NCBI RefSeq assembly: GCF_025151215.1
Contig: NZ_CP102286.1
Span: forward strand, 3,224,001 to 3,288,000
Reading direction: 5' to 3'
DNA: 64,000 bases
Source of the DNA: Parabacteroides merdae ATCC 43184
GTDB lineage: Bacteria > Bacteroidota > Bacteroidia > Bacteroidales > Tannerellaceae
Part shown: piece after piece, positions 16,955-25,779 of the stretch
Layout: every line of letters begins with the position of its first letter
Numbering within the stretch: position 1 is the first letter of the stretch
Position numbers and translations under genes: made by a program
Notes under the pieces: model-generated
The model's input: only the letters and a program-made list of their open reading frames with translations
What the model was told of the DNA's origin: nothing
Databases searched by the model: none

Positions 16955-18340
16955 CTACAATATCCGTTGATACAATTTCTTTTCCTGAGGTTGTATGGAA
17001 GTAAGATCAGCTATTTTCACCGGTTGGCCGGTCGCAATGCTGTTACGTGCCGCAATACCGACTAGACAAGCCAAAGCTCCATCGCGAACACTAGCACACT
17101 GCTTATACGGATCTTTTATCCCAGGTAAAAAAATCTGATCCTTTAGCAATGCATCCCCTCCGCCATGGCCAGACGTTCCGAATGGAATCTGGATATACTC
17201 ACGTTTTCCAAAATTCTTAAACAAAACAAGTTCATCAAAATTCACATCCGAAGTCGGACGGGATTCCTGTATCCAAGCCTCTAAACGCCCTTTCGTTCCG
17301 TTAAAGGCTATACGATAACCTTCATAAGGGCTGTAGGTTGTCAGGGAATAAGCGACCTGCACGCCATTTTTATAACGAATCGTTGCCGCCATTTTATCAA
17401 AGATATTGACATCATTCTTAAACACGCATCCATCACGAAGATAACCATCATATTTTTCGTTGGCTACATATAAATCCATATAATTCTGATTTCGCGTTAT
17501 ATCGTAATAGAATTTACATTTGGAAGTATGAGGACAAGTACGGCAATTCTCTGCCCGGAACGTTCCGTTCTTACCATAATGATCCAAACTGCCCAATGCA
17601 TACACACTTTCCGGATCACTGTCAATCCACCAATTCAGAAGGTCAAAGTGGTGACTGGCTTTATGCACCCACAAAGAACCGCTGCATTCTACCAAACGAT
17701 GCCAACGACGAAAATAATCGGCGCCATGAGAAGTGTCCAGATACCAATGAAAATCAACAGAAGTGATATCGCCAATCTCACCGGCACGGAGTAATTCCCA
17801 TATTTTCGCACGATGTGGAGAATAACGATAATTAAATGTCACACGGCAATTCTTTCCTGTCCGTTTTTCTGCATCCAAAATTGCCTGGATCTTCTTTTCA
17901 TCCGTTGTCATCGGCTTTTCCGTAATGATATCCGCGCCAAGTTCCATTCCACGGATAATAAAATGATGATGAGTACTATCCATAGTCGTTACAATCAGCA
18001 CATCAGGCCTGGTTCCCTTCATCATCTTTTCAAAATCCGTATAAGTAGGACAGGAAGCCCCGATAATCTTCTTACCGGTTTCCACACGACCTTCATTCTT
18101 ATCGCAAAGACCTACAAACTCAATGTAGTCAGGATAACTTTTCATTAAGTCATATCCCCACATGGAAGTACCTCTTCCGCCAGTACCAACAATAGCAAGG
18201 CGAAGTTTTTTCCCAGCAACATTCGGATTTTCAACAGCTTTTGCCGCTACTTCCGATAATGGATTCAATAAGGCTGCCCCAGTTATAGCGCCTGTCGCAG
18301 CTAAAAAGTGTCGTCGTGATATTTTATTCATAACCATCAT
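16955..18340 (-). CDS. Gfo/Idh/MocA-family oxidoreductase with twin-arginine signal
   Basis: This 461-residue NAD(P)-dependent enzyme has a signal of Tat type near the start (SRRHFLAATGAITGAALL). The Rossmann fold begins with LRLAIVGTGGRG near residue 46 and continues with the conserved EKPMT loop (ADIITEKPMTTDEKKI) near residue 140. The C-terminal substrate domain contains VHKASHHFDLLNWW near residue 225, where the paired His resemble the catalytic region of this family. A Cys cluster, CRTCPHTSKC, near residue 270 is unusual and could bind a metal. The family oxidises sugars or acts on glycosides by a redox mechanism, as in GH109. It is the only enzyme of PUL B, 11 bp after susD. Several start codons exist (MMVM); 18340 is the first. 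Confidence 0.88.
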   Translation of the reverse strand: MMVMNKISRRHFLAATGAITGAALLNPLSEVAAKAVENPNVAGKKLRLAIVGTGGRGTSMWGYDLMKSYPDYIEFVGLCDKNEGRVETGKKIIGASCPTYTDFEKMMKGTRPDVLIVTTMDSTHHHFIIRGMELGADIITEKPMTTDEKKIQAILDAEKRTGKNCRVTFNYRYSPHRAKIWELLRAGEIGDITSVDFHWYLDTSHGADYFRRWHRLVECSGSLWVHKASHHFDLLNWWIDSDPESVYALGSLDHYGKNGTFRAENCRTCPHTSKCKFYYDITRNQNYMDLYVANEKYDGYLRDGCVFKNDVNIFDKMAATIRYKNGVQVAYSLTTYSPYEGYRIAFNGTKGRLEAWIQESRPTSDVNFDELVLFKNFGKREYIQIPFGTSGHGGGDALLKDQIFLPGIKDPYKQCASVRDGALACLVGIAARNSIATGQPVKIADLTSIQPQEKKLYQRIL

Positions 18341-18351
18341 ATTTAATAGAA

Positions 18352-20067
18352 TTATTTATAACCTTTATTTTGAACGAACACATCCAAGTTCGTCACTTCA
18401 TACAATGCATCTTGAGGAAGAGGACGATAGATATGATAATCCTTGATCAACGTAATATCCGGATTATGCTCTTTCACCCATTCCACCATTTTGCCGGAAC
18501 GTTTCAACATATACCAGCGGTTCAATTCACACCCCAGTTCACGTGCACCTTCTTCCAAGATAAAATCCATATCCACATCAGCAGCTGTTACCTTCAAGGC
18601 ACTTTCATGTCCATCGATCAAAGCCCTTTTTCTCAGTTGAGTAATCACCTCTGCCGCTTTTTCCGGTTGGTTGGTTCTTACATACGCTTCAGCCAAAGTT
18701 ATATAGACTTCTCCAAGGCGCATCAGAATCAAGTCTTTAAAACCTTCTTCCCGCTTAGCCTCATCACGGCTCGGATCCAGATATTTTGTCATTGTATGAT
18801 GGCAGGATCTACCGTTGATAGTCGGAATTCCGGTGTTAATATCATAAAGATCCGTAATATTGTCGACAATGATTCCCCTGTCTTCATAGCTTTTTACATA
18901 TTCATCCGAAACAACATCCAGTGTCCGGATAAGTAACGTATCCGAATAGTCGGGCTCGTTATTCCAGTTATCCGGGATTCTGCACCACGCAGTCTGGAAA
19001 GTCTGTTCCCTACGTTTATCAAACTTATCGAAAAGACTGATATAATAATAGGTAGGCATCGTACAACGATATTCACGACCATACACGCGGGAATGGCTCC
19101 ATAATCCATCAATATTGATATTCGGGTTTTTAGCAGACTTGTTATACCAACCTACGAAATACCGATGCATACTATTCGCATCAATATCCGTAAGATCCAT
19201 TCCGTTATACACCAAATCGCTTGTATATTGTATTGACCAGATAATCTCGTCATTTATCTGGTTATTCACGTCAAACACAGATGCATAATTATCCAAGAGT
19301 TTATAATTATAGTCATTAATAACTGAATTACATAACCTCACCACTTCATCATAACACTGTTGTTTTGTATAACCGGCTCCTGTAATAATCGCATCATCAT
19401 AAGCAGCCAACGCCATCAATACACGCATTTTCAATGTTTTAGCAACTCCGATATTCATACGGCCCCATTGAGTATTCTGAGGTATATCCAAATATTGGAA
19501 AGCAATATCCAAATCTTCCAATATTTTCTTGTAAAAGACAGCAATACCCGGTTGGTATCCTTCTGTTATTACCGATTGGGACGGAGTATCCGCATAATGG
19601 GACGCAGGACCATATGTCTCAACAATCATAAACAAGTAAAAAGCACGCAAAGCATGAACCTCCGATATCAGTTGGTTCTTTTTTTCCTCATGTGCAATAG
19701 GAGTTTCCTGTATATATTGAACTCCCAGATTTGCAACATTCAATCCCTTATAAAGATATTTCCAATACTGGGAATTCCAACGATTAGAGATCATGAGAGG
19801 ATCGTTATAAATCATAGCCTCTTCATAAGGCCAACCGACACCATTGGTTGCATAAGTCGTCAAATCCGTTCCACAATCAGCAAACTTATACAAACGTTCT
19901 GTCAGATAACGATTCCGTTGATAGATACTCAAGATAAGTGATTCAACCCCTTCTTCTGTTTTCGCATACGTATCGCTGATCAACCCTTTTGGTTCTTCTT
20001 CCAGAAAATCACATGAAAAGGAACTTGCAGATAATACGATTAATAAAAAAATTGCTATGTTTTTCAT
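18352..20067 (-). CDS. SusD-like surface glycan-binding lipoprotein (PUL B)
   Basis: This 571-residue protein has a signal peptide ending at the lipobox SSFSC, then DFLEEEPKGLIS. Family features include VHALRAFYLFMIVETYGPASHY near residue 140 and the RagB/SusD signature DFILEEGARELGCELNRWYMLKRSGKMVEW near residue 515. The C-terminus is proline-bearing (YRPLPQDALYEVTN). It is 13 bp from susC and 11 bp from the oxidoreductase gene. It differs strongly from the other four SusD proteins here, so a different ligand is likely, but the ligand cannot be read from sequence. Confidence 0.95.
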   Translation of the reverse strand: MKNIAIFLLIVLSASSFSCDFLEEEPKGLISDTYAKTEEGVESLILSIYQRNRYLTERLYKFADCGTDLTTYATNGVGWPYEEAMIYNDPLMISNRWNSQYWKYLYKGLNVANLGVQYIQETPIAHEEKKNQLISEVHALRAFYLFMIVETYGPASHYADTPSQSVITEGYQPGIAVFYKKILEDLDIAFQYLDIPQNTQWGRMNIGVAKTLKMRVLMALAAYDDAIITGAGYTKQQCYDEVVRLCNSVINDYNYKLLDNYASVFDVNNQINDEIIWSIQYTSDLVYNGMDLTDIDANSMHRYFVGWYNKSAKNPNINIDGLWSHSRVYGREYRCTMPTYYYISLFDKFDKRREQTFQTAWCRIPDNWNNEPDYSDTLLIRTLDVVSDEYVKSYEDRGIIVDNITDLYDINTGIPTINGRSCHHTMTKYLDPSRDEAKREEGFKDLILMRLGEVYITLAEAYVRTNQPEKAAEVITQLRKRALIDGHESALKVTAADVDMDFILEEGARELGCELNRWYMLKRSGKMVEWVKEHNPDITLIKDYHIYRPLPQDALYEVTNLDVFVQNKGYK

Positions 20068-20080
20068 AATACATGACTTA

Positions 20081-23000
20081 TTAGAATGTTACATTAACTC
20101 CGAAATTATAACTACTGGGAACCGTATAATTAATATCAGGTTGTTCAGGTATAATATCAAACTCCGCTGCTCTATACAAATAACCTATATTTCTCATTTG
20201 CACATAGAAACGTAATTTCCTGATTGGGACCTTCTTTGACAGCAGATTCTCGAAACTATACCCTAATGTTATATCCTGAATTTTAATATGGTCGCCTTTC
20301 TGATAGCCATTAGAGGTACGATAGGTATCATAACCGCTCGCCTGATCCGCACGAGGATAACTATTTGTCGGATTATCCGGAGTCCAATAATCTACTGCCG
20401 GCAACCATCTCTGCCCGTCCATCGTGATATCATCATATGGAGCCGGCTTAACCAAATACCCCCATCTTGAGTTCAGATTGAAAGAAAAATCAAAATTCTT
20501 ATATTGAACATTCGCACCTAATGAAGCAATCCACTTCGGACGAACCTGCCCCAAGATTATGCGATCATCCGCAGCACTAATCGAACCATCTCCATTTTGA
20601 TCTTTAACCTTGATATCCCCTACCTTAGCATTATATTTAGCAGCAGCCTCTTCTTCACCCAACTGCCAGATACCAATTTTCTCATAATCATAGAACACAC
20701 CTAAAGGTTCTCCGATAAACCATTTATTATTAGGTAAATCTTCTCCACTGATCAAAGCTGTAATCTTTTCCCCGTTTCTGGATGCATTCAATGAAAAATC
20801 GACATTCAAATCTTTTGTCCTTACCGGATTATAATTTAGGTTAAACTCAACTCCTGAAGTTTCCGTCTCCCCGATATTCTGCCAAATATCATTGAAACCG
20901 GTAAATGAAGGAATCGTCCTCTTCATCAACAAATCACTCGTCTTTGTATTATAATACTCGACATAACCATTCAATTTATTATTGAATAATCCGAAATCAA
21001 CTCCTGCATTTACAGTTTTGGATATTTCCCAGCCAAGATCAAGATTCACAATCGAAGTTGGGCTATATACATAGAACTTATTAGATGAATCTTCTCCAAA
21101 CAGATAAGCATACTGTGACAAAGAAGCAAGTGTTTGATAGGGTGAAATGGCCGTATTACCAACAGTACCATAAGAGACACGAAGCTTAAGGCTATTAATC
21201 CAATTCACATTCTGCATAAAGCTTTCATCCTTCATGCTCCAACTGACTCCTCCTGAAGGGAAAACAGCCCATTGGTTTCCTTTTGCCAAACGAGACGAAC
21301 CATCTGTTCTGAATGCTATATTGAAATAATATTTATTCTTATAATTATAGCGCAAACGGCCTAAGACAGATGCCAGAGCCCAGTTTTCAAAACTACTTCC
21401 GATTTTTATATTTTCCGTGTTGGAACCTAAATTATGATAAGATGTATACTCTACCGGCTGGTTATCTCCGGATAAAGTACCTTTATCATATCTCCGGCTC
21501 TGCATTTCACCAACAAGGTCAACGACCAAATTATGATCTCCGAAACTATTATCATACGTAATAATATGGTTTAGTGTCCACTGATCATAATTATTATACT
21601 CTTTACCGGAGTTCGTCTTGACACCTTTGCCCTTGTATGAATCTTTACCATAAAAATACCCCCGCTTATAATCCGAGAAAATATAACCGAAGTTTGTATG
21701 CATACTCAGCCATTTATTTATCTTTATATGCGAAGTTAGATTAAGGTTCAATAAATTGCTTTGGGCATCATCTGCAAACTGTCCGGGTACATCATTTGCC
21801 AACGGGTTATAACCGGATGTGTTCAACGGATTCGGGAAATAATTAAGATCACCATTCTCCAAATACGGATCAGACAACGGTGTCATATACAATATTTCGT
21901 TATTGATTTTCTGGAATCCGGATATATTATTTCGTTTCAATCGAACAGTCGTACCCAATGTCCAGAAGTCTGCTAAATCATGATCAGCCGTCAATGTCAA
22001 ATTATAGTTCTCAGCATCATTCGTTTTATAGTAACCCTGTTCTTTATCATATTTAAATGATAACAGTAACCGAGTCTTCTCGCCACTATTGCTAATGCTC
22101 AGATGATAACTTTGTGTCAAAGCATTACGATACAATAAATCCTGCCAGTCGGTATAATTGCCATTTTTTATCATATCAAGTTCGGACTGAGTGAAAACAT
22201 CCTCATCTGTGAACGGGGTATCCCATCCGTGAGCATACCTGTATCCGTCACGCCTGAACTGTACATATTCTTCCCCAGACTGCAAAGGCATCATATGAGG
22301 AACGTTCAAACCGATATAAGAGTTAAAATTCACTTCACGATTCACTCCTTTCTTTCCTCTTTTAGTCGTTACCAAAATGACACCATTTGCGCCCATAGAA
22401 CCATAAATGGCGGAACTTGCTGCGTCTTTCAACACTTCAATTGATTCAATATCATAAGTATTTACACTCCCCAAGCTTCCGGGAATACCGTCCACTATGA
22501 TCAGCGGATTATTTCCTGCATTTAAAGATCTTGCTCCACGGATATAAATTTGCTGATCATCTCCTGCATATCGTGCCGACTGAATATCCAGACCGGCTAC
22601 TTTTCCCTGCAAGGCATCTTGGACATTGCTTGTTGAAGCAGCACTAATGGTCGATCCTTTGACTGTAGACATAGCACTTACAATATCTCTTTTTCTGGAT
22701 GTACCATAACCGATCACAACAATTTCATCCAAATTCTCCGTATTCTCAGCCAAAGAAATATTCAATATGTTCTTCCCGTCCACCCTTATCTCTTTGGTAT
22801 CATAACCGATATAGGAAACCAAGAGAACAGCCGAAGGAGAAATATCCAGACTATATTGACCATTCAAATCGGTAACAGTACCATTCGTCGTCCCCTTCTC
22901 CACAACATTCGCGCCGATGATCGGTTCTCCTTTTTCATCTTTGACAATGCCTGTGACTTTTTTTGTTTTGGAAGATGCCGGGGATTTTCTGGAAATAATG

Positions 23001-23317
23001 ATATGCCCGTTGCTGAATGTGACGGAACAGTTGGTGCCTTCCAGTAATTGTTCCAGGACGTTTTTGACGTTGTCGCCGGCCGGAACTTTCTTGATCACGC
23101 GTGAATCGTTGACATCTTGCGTGTTGTAATCTACGAAGAGTTTCGTTTGTTGTTCGATTTGCTTGAAAGCCGCCTTTAAGGTTAAATTACTGCCAGACAA
23201 ACGAACCTGTTGATTTTGAGCAAATACGAACGAGCTACCAAGAGACAGAGCTCCAATTATACATAGGCGGGAAAGCGTTTTTCCCGCTTTTATAGGTATT
23301 AGATTAGTTAATTTCAT
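20081..23317 (-). CDS. SusC-like TonB-dependent transporter with STN domain (PUL B)
   Basis: This 1078-residue outer-membrane protein has a signal peptide of about 33 residues ending VFAQ. The STN domain is at about 38-108 (NLTLKAAFKQIEQQTKLFVDY), the regulatory-like beta domain at about 118-195, then the TonB region DEIVVIGYGTSRKRDIVSA. The plug carries LIIVDGIPGSLGSV and IYGSMGANGVILVTTKRG, and the barrel ends NFGVNVTF. The STN domain makes it a signalling transporter for the upstream FecR. Codons about 10-17 lie in a strong hairpin (23267-23287). A predicted antisense RNA starts just upstream of the start codon. Confidence 0.95.
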   Translation of the reverse strand: MKLTNLIPIKAGKTLSRLCIIGALSLGSSFVFAQNQQVRLSGSNLTLKAAFKQIEQQTKLFVDYNTQDVNDSRVIKKVPAGDNVKNVLEQLLEGTNCSVTFSNGHIIISRKSPASSKTKKVTGIVKDEKGEPIIGANVVEKGTTNGTVTDLNGQYSLDISPSAVLLVSYIGYDTKEIRVDGKNILNISLAENTENLDEIVVIGYGTSRKRDIVSAMSTVKGSTISAASTSNVQDALQGKVAGLDIQSARYAGDDQQIYIRGARSLNAGNNPLIIVDGIPGSLGSVNTYDIESIEVLKDAASSAIYGSMGANGVILVTTKRGKKGVNREVNFNSYIGLNVPHMMPLQSGEEYVQFRRDGYRYAHGWDTPFTDEDVFTQSELDMIKNGNYTDWQDLLYRNALTQSYHLSISNSGEKTRLLLSFKYDKEQGYYKTNDAENYNLTLTADHDLADFWTLGTTVRLKRNNISGFQKINNEILYMTPLSDPYLENGDLNYFPNPLNTSGYNPLANDVPGQFADDAQSNLLNLNLTSHIKINKWLSMHTNFGYIFSDYKRGYFYGKDSYKGKGVKTNSGKEYNNYDQWTLNHIITYDNSFGDHNLVVDLVGEMQSRRYDKGTLSGDNQPVEYTSYHNLGSNTENIKIGSSFENWALASVLGRLRYNYKNKYYFNIAFRTDGSSRLAKGNQWAVFPSGGVSWSMKDESFMQNVNWINSLKLRVSYGTVGNTAISPYQTLASLSQYAYLFGEDSSNKFYVYSPTSIVNLDLGWEISKTVNAGVDFGLFNNKLNGYVEYYNTKTSDLLMKRTIPSFTGFNDIWQNIGETETSGVEFNLNYNPVRTKDLNVDFSLNASRNGEKITALISGEDLPNNKWFIGEPLGVFYDYEKIGIWQLGEEEAAAKYNAKVGDIKVKDQNGDGSISAADDRIILGQVRPKWIASLGANVQYKNFDFSFNLNSRWGYLVKPAPYDDITMDGQRWLPAVDYWTPDNPTNSYPRADQASGYDTYRTSNGYQKGDHIKIQDITLGYSFENLLSKKVPIRKLRFYVQMRNIGYLYRAAEFDIIPEQPDINYTVPSSYNFGVNVTF

Positions 23318-23330
23318 ATATTTGTATGTT

Positions 23331-23447
23331 TGAAAATTGAATATTAATTATTTTCAACGTTTTACGTTGAGTCCCAAAAAGTCACAATTCGGTTTCAAAC
23401 GCCGGAAAGAGGGATTTTCGCACTTTCGTTCTTTCCGGTTTTCTTTT
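23331..23447 (+). ncRNA. Predicted antisense small RNA opposite the susC leader (PUL B)
   Basis: TATATTTG at 23317-23324 on the plus strand is a minus-7 match that shares its first T with the susC start codon, as in PUL A. The predicted transcript has a first stem-loop (TCAACGT 23354-23360, ACGTTGA 23364-23370). It ends with a 9-bp stem (CCGGAAAGA 23402-23410, TCTTTCCGG 23430-23438) and a T-rich tail (TTTTCTTTT). It is the longest of the four candidates, at about 115 nt. No minus-33 box is visible and expression is not shown. Confidence 0.45.
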
Positions 23448-23473
23448 GTTCATCCTGTTCCTCTCCTCTCTTT

Positions 23474-24469
23474 TTAATTTATAAATACAACATTTCCCTT
23501 TATCTTGAAACGAATGCCGATCAACTGCTGCAAAACAGCCAGCACATCCTCCAGGGTTTCATGCGGGGCAAACTTGACGTTGTAATACTCGTCCGCATAT
23601 TTCTGGGAATTATAATGGATCGTCACGTTAAACTTCCGTTCCAGCGAAGCCATCAGATGGCTGAAAGAAACATTCTCGTAAATCAGGTAGCCGCTACGCT
23701 CCATCTTATAAAGCAAAGCATCGACCGGCCGGACCGTTACCGTATGCGCCGCATGCGAATAAACCAGACGTTCGTTCGGCTTCAAGATAGCCGGCTGGTG
23801 TTCGCCTGCCCTTACATCCACTTTGACACTCCCCTCTTCCAGGATCGTGCTCGTGCAAGAATCAGCTGGATAGGAAGCTACTGTAAATACCGTACCCAAA
23901 GCCTGCACGTCCAGATAAGTCGTCTTCACAATAAAAGGTTTTTCCGTGTTTTTCCGAACCGTGAACGACGCTTCGCCAGTCAGGTAAACCGTACGGGTTT
24001 CCGTATCCGTAAAGTCTTTCGGGTAAACGAGCAGTGAACCGGCATCGACCCATACCTGCGAACCATCCGGCAAAATGACCTGCCGGCTCTCGCCATAAGG
24101 AACAAACAACTCTGCCATCTCTACATGCCGGACAGGTTGTAGGCGGTCCGTAACAAAAAAGGTCGCTGCTCCCGTCAATAGCATCAATGCAATTACCGCT
24201 GCATATTTGATCCACCCGCGATACATCGGGACAGTATTCCGACGGACCGGTTCAACCTGTAAATGTCTTTGCAGGGCATCCCAGTCTTCGCGGGTCTCAG
24301 CAGTCGCCTCTGCAGGCAAATGTTCCCAAAAGGCCTGCAACATATCGCTCTTTTCAGAAGCTCCGCCCTCCGCCCGTAGCCAGCGGCCGAACAGGACACG
24401 TCCCGAACGGGAGAAATGCTTTCCGAAATAAAGCTGTATGATTCGTTTTATATTATTATCATTTGTCAT
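23474..24469 (-). CDS. FecR-family anti-sigma factor (PUL B)
   Basis: This is a 331-residue protein. The start is placed at the ATG at 24469 (MTNDNNIKRIIQLYF); a TTG start 72 bp upstream would add residues that fit the family poorly. It has a cytoplasmic helical domain and one membrane helix near residues 88-108 (WIKYAAVIALMLLTGAATFF). The FecR domain reads VPYGESRQVILPDGSQVWVDAGS and GEASFTVRKNTEKPFIVKT. The C-terminal STN-like domain includes HETLEDVLAVLQQLIGIRFKIKGNVVFIN. It acts with the adjacent sigma factor and the STN domain of the downstream SusC. The codon choice is somewhat more GC-rich than in PUL A. Confidence 0.93.
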   Translation of the reverse strand: MTNDNNIKRIIQLYFGKHFSRSGRVLFGRWLRAEGGASEKSDMLQAFWEHLPAEATAETREDWDALQRHLQVEPVRRNTVPMYRGWIKYAAVIALMLLTGAATFFVTDRLQPVRHVEMAELFVPYGESRQVILPDGSQVWVDAGSLLVYPKDFTDTETRTVYLTGEASFTVRKNTEKPFIVKTTYLDVQALGTVFTVASYPADSCTSTILEEGSVKVDVRAGEHQPAILKPNERLVYSHAAHTVTVRPVDALLYKMERSGYLIYENVSFSHLMASLERKFNVTIHYNSQKYADEYYNVKFAPHETLEDVLAVLQQLIGIRFKIKGNVVFIN

Positions 24470-24622
24470 AAAATCCCATGCTTTATAATGGAGTCGGTTT
24501 GCTGTGGGAGTACACACAATCGAATATGCCTTTTTTCTCAACTTTCTTTCATTCTGTTTGGCTGATTTGATTTAAGTGTAGTTTGTTTTCGACAATGTCG
24601 AGATCATATTTGACAATACGGT

Positions 24623-25177
24623 TCAAGTGTGCAAAAGAAAAAATAGATAAAGGACTTTTCGAAGAATGGCAAGGGCGGCGGTCAAGTGATTTTCCACTGT
24701 CCGTTTACTGATATCGAGACGCTTGGCGATTTCGTCATTAGACAAACCTTCCTCACGGCTCATCCGGTATATTTTGCTTCGCTGGGGAGACATGCGCTCG
24801 ACCGTACGGTTGATGATCGATTGCAGCTCGCGGACGAACAAGGTTTCTTCCTCTGATTCGGCTTGGCAGGCATCCTGCAGGTATTCGTTCGTATATTTTT
24901 CCGAGACAATGAGACGGTCGAAATAGTCGTACACGGTAAAACGCGCCATCTGGAATAGATAGGAGGAAAAAGAACGGACATTTTTAAGTTTTTCACGGTC
25001 TTTCCACAACGAGAGAAACAAATCCTGGGCCATATCACGACTGACTTCCTTATCGTGTGTCAGACCGATAAGGAAATTTACCAACCGAGGTTGGTACTGG
25101 AAAAATAGATGCTCGAAAGCTTCCACATTTCCGGCAGCGATCTCCTTCAACTTATTTTGCTCCTCTGGTAATTCCAT
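24623..25177 (-). CDS. ECF-type RNA polymerase sigma factor (PUL B)
   Basis: This 184-residue protein has region 2 (FEHLFFQYQPRLVNFLIGL, SRDMAQDLFLSLWKDREKL, SYLFQMARFTVYDYFDRL). It has region 4 with the helix-turn-helix REEGLSNDEIAKRLDISKRTVENHLTAAL near residue 145. It should direct transcription of the PUL B susCD operon once released by FecR. It is divergent from the Fur-family gene, sharing a 108-bp intergenic region that contains the palindrome at 25226-25240. A 13-bp palindrome (TCGACAATGTCGA, 24589-24601) lies downstream, before fecR. Confidence 0.93.
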   Translation of the reverse strand: MELPEEQNKLKEIAAGNVEAFEHLFFQYQPRLVNFLIGLTHDKEVSRDMAQDLFLSLWKDREKLKNVRSFSSYLFQMARFTVYDYFDRLIVSEKYTNEYLQDACQAESEEETLFVRELQSIINRTVERMSPQRSKIYRMSREEGLSNDEIAKRLDISKRTVENHLTAALAILRKVLYLFFLLHT

Positions 25178-25225
25178 AATAGATGCGAAGTAGCGAAAAA
25201 TATCAGAATAATCAAAATAAAAGTT

Positions 25226-25240
25226 TGCAACTCAGTTGCA
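25226..25240. promoter_or_regulatory. Perfect 15-bp palindromic operator upstream of the Fur-family gene
   Basis: TGCAACTCAGTTGCA has 7-bp arms around a central C. It lies directly upstream of the minus-7 box at 25242-25249 and 46 bp before the start codon, a position suited to autorepression. A related site (11 of 15 positions the same) occurs before the ATPase gene at 25717-25731. Recognition by the adjacent Fur-family protein is inference. Confidence 0.7.
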
Positions 25241-25241
25241 T

Positions 25242-25249
25242 TAATTTTG
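25242..25249 (+). promoter_or_regulatory. Predicted minus-7 promoter box of the Fur-family gene
   Basis: TAATTTTG matches TAnnTTTG exactly. A start near 25256 would give a 30-nt leader to the ATG at 25286. The operator palindrome ends 1 bp before this box, so a bound repressor would block RNA polymerase. Confidence 0.5.
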
Positions 25250-25285
25250 TTGTACTTTTACCGTATCGAGAAAAAGAGTAAAGTC

Positions 25286-25714
25286 ATGTCAACAAAACAA
25301 TGCGAAGAGAAACTCAAAGATAAAGGCGTACGCCCGACAGCCGCCCGAATTCTTATATTGCAGAAACTGTCGGAACAAACATATCCCATTTCCTTGCTCG
25401 AATTGGAGGCACAACTGGAAACATTGGACAAATCAACCATTTCACGCTCTTTAGCGATCTTGTTGGAGCATCACGCCATCCACGCTTTCGAGGACGGAAG
25501 CGGGTCGATGAAATATGAAATCTGCCGGAGCGACACCGAGACGTGTTTTATTGAAAACAGGCATATCCATTTCTACTGTGAGGTTTGTCACAAGACCTAT
25601 TGTATGGATCATATAAAAATCCCGGTCGTGCAGTTGCCCGAAGGCTTCATCATGGATACGATCAACTACACGGTCAAAGGAATCTGCCCGGCATGCAAGT
25701 CCCCAAATCTGTAA
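25286..25714 (+). CDS. Fur-family metal-responsive repressor, probably Zur-like
   Basis: This is a 142-residue protein. The start is the ATG at 25286 (MSTKQCEEKLKDKG); a TTG 39 bp upstream falls inside the promoter box and is unlikely. The N-terminal winged helix (RPTAARILILQKL, DKSTISRSLAILLEHHAIHAF) is followed by the dimer and metal domain with HIHFYCEVCHKTYCMDHIKIP. The structural zinc site has Cys98/Cys101 and Cys134/Cys137. Fur proteins repress genes when loaded with Fe, Zn, Mn or haem, or sense peroxide. The adjacent zinc-type exporter suggests zinc, but activation rather than repression of an exporter would be expected for a zinc sensor, so the exact logic is open. The ATPase gene follows 65 bp later in the same direction. 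Confidence 0.9.
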   Translation: MSTKQCEEKLKDKGVRPTAARILILQKLSEQTYPISLLELEAQLETLDKSTISRSLAILLEHHAIHAFEDGSGSMKYEICRSDTETCFIENRHIHFYCEVCHKTYCMDHIKIPVVQLPEGFIMDTINYTVKGICPACKSPNL

Positions 25715-25716
25715 AA

Positions 25717-25731
25717 CGCAATCGAGTTGCA
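25717..25731. promoter_or_regulatory. Second operator-like palindrome, upstream of the P-type ATPase
   Basis: CGCAATCGAGTTGCA matches the upstream operator (TGCAACTCAGTTGCA) at 11 of 15 positions and keeps the GCAA/TTGC ends. It lies between the regulator stop (25714) and the ATPase start (25780), implying separate control of the ATPase. No exact minus-7 box was found here; TTCTTTG near 25744 is a weak candidate. Confidence 0.5.
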
Positions 25732-25779
25732 AAAATATCTTCGGTTCTTTGCATCGGAATAATAAAAACAGATTGAATC

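Noticed and set aside
24470..24541. TTG-initiated N-terminal extension of the PUL B FecR
   Set aside because: The extra 24 residues have no family counterpart and the ATG at 24469 gives a normal FecR N-terminus.
24589..24601. TCGACAATGTCGA palindrome as a terminator between sigma and fecR of PUL B
   Set aside because: The centre is a single base and no T-run follows, so it cannot act as a standard hairpin terminator; noted only as a possible binding site.
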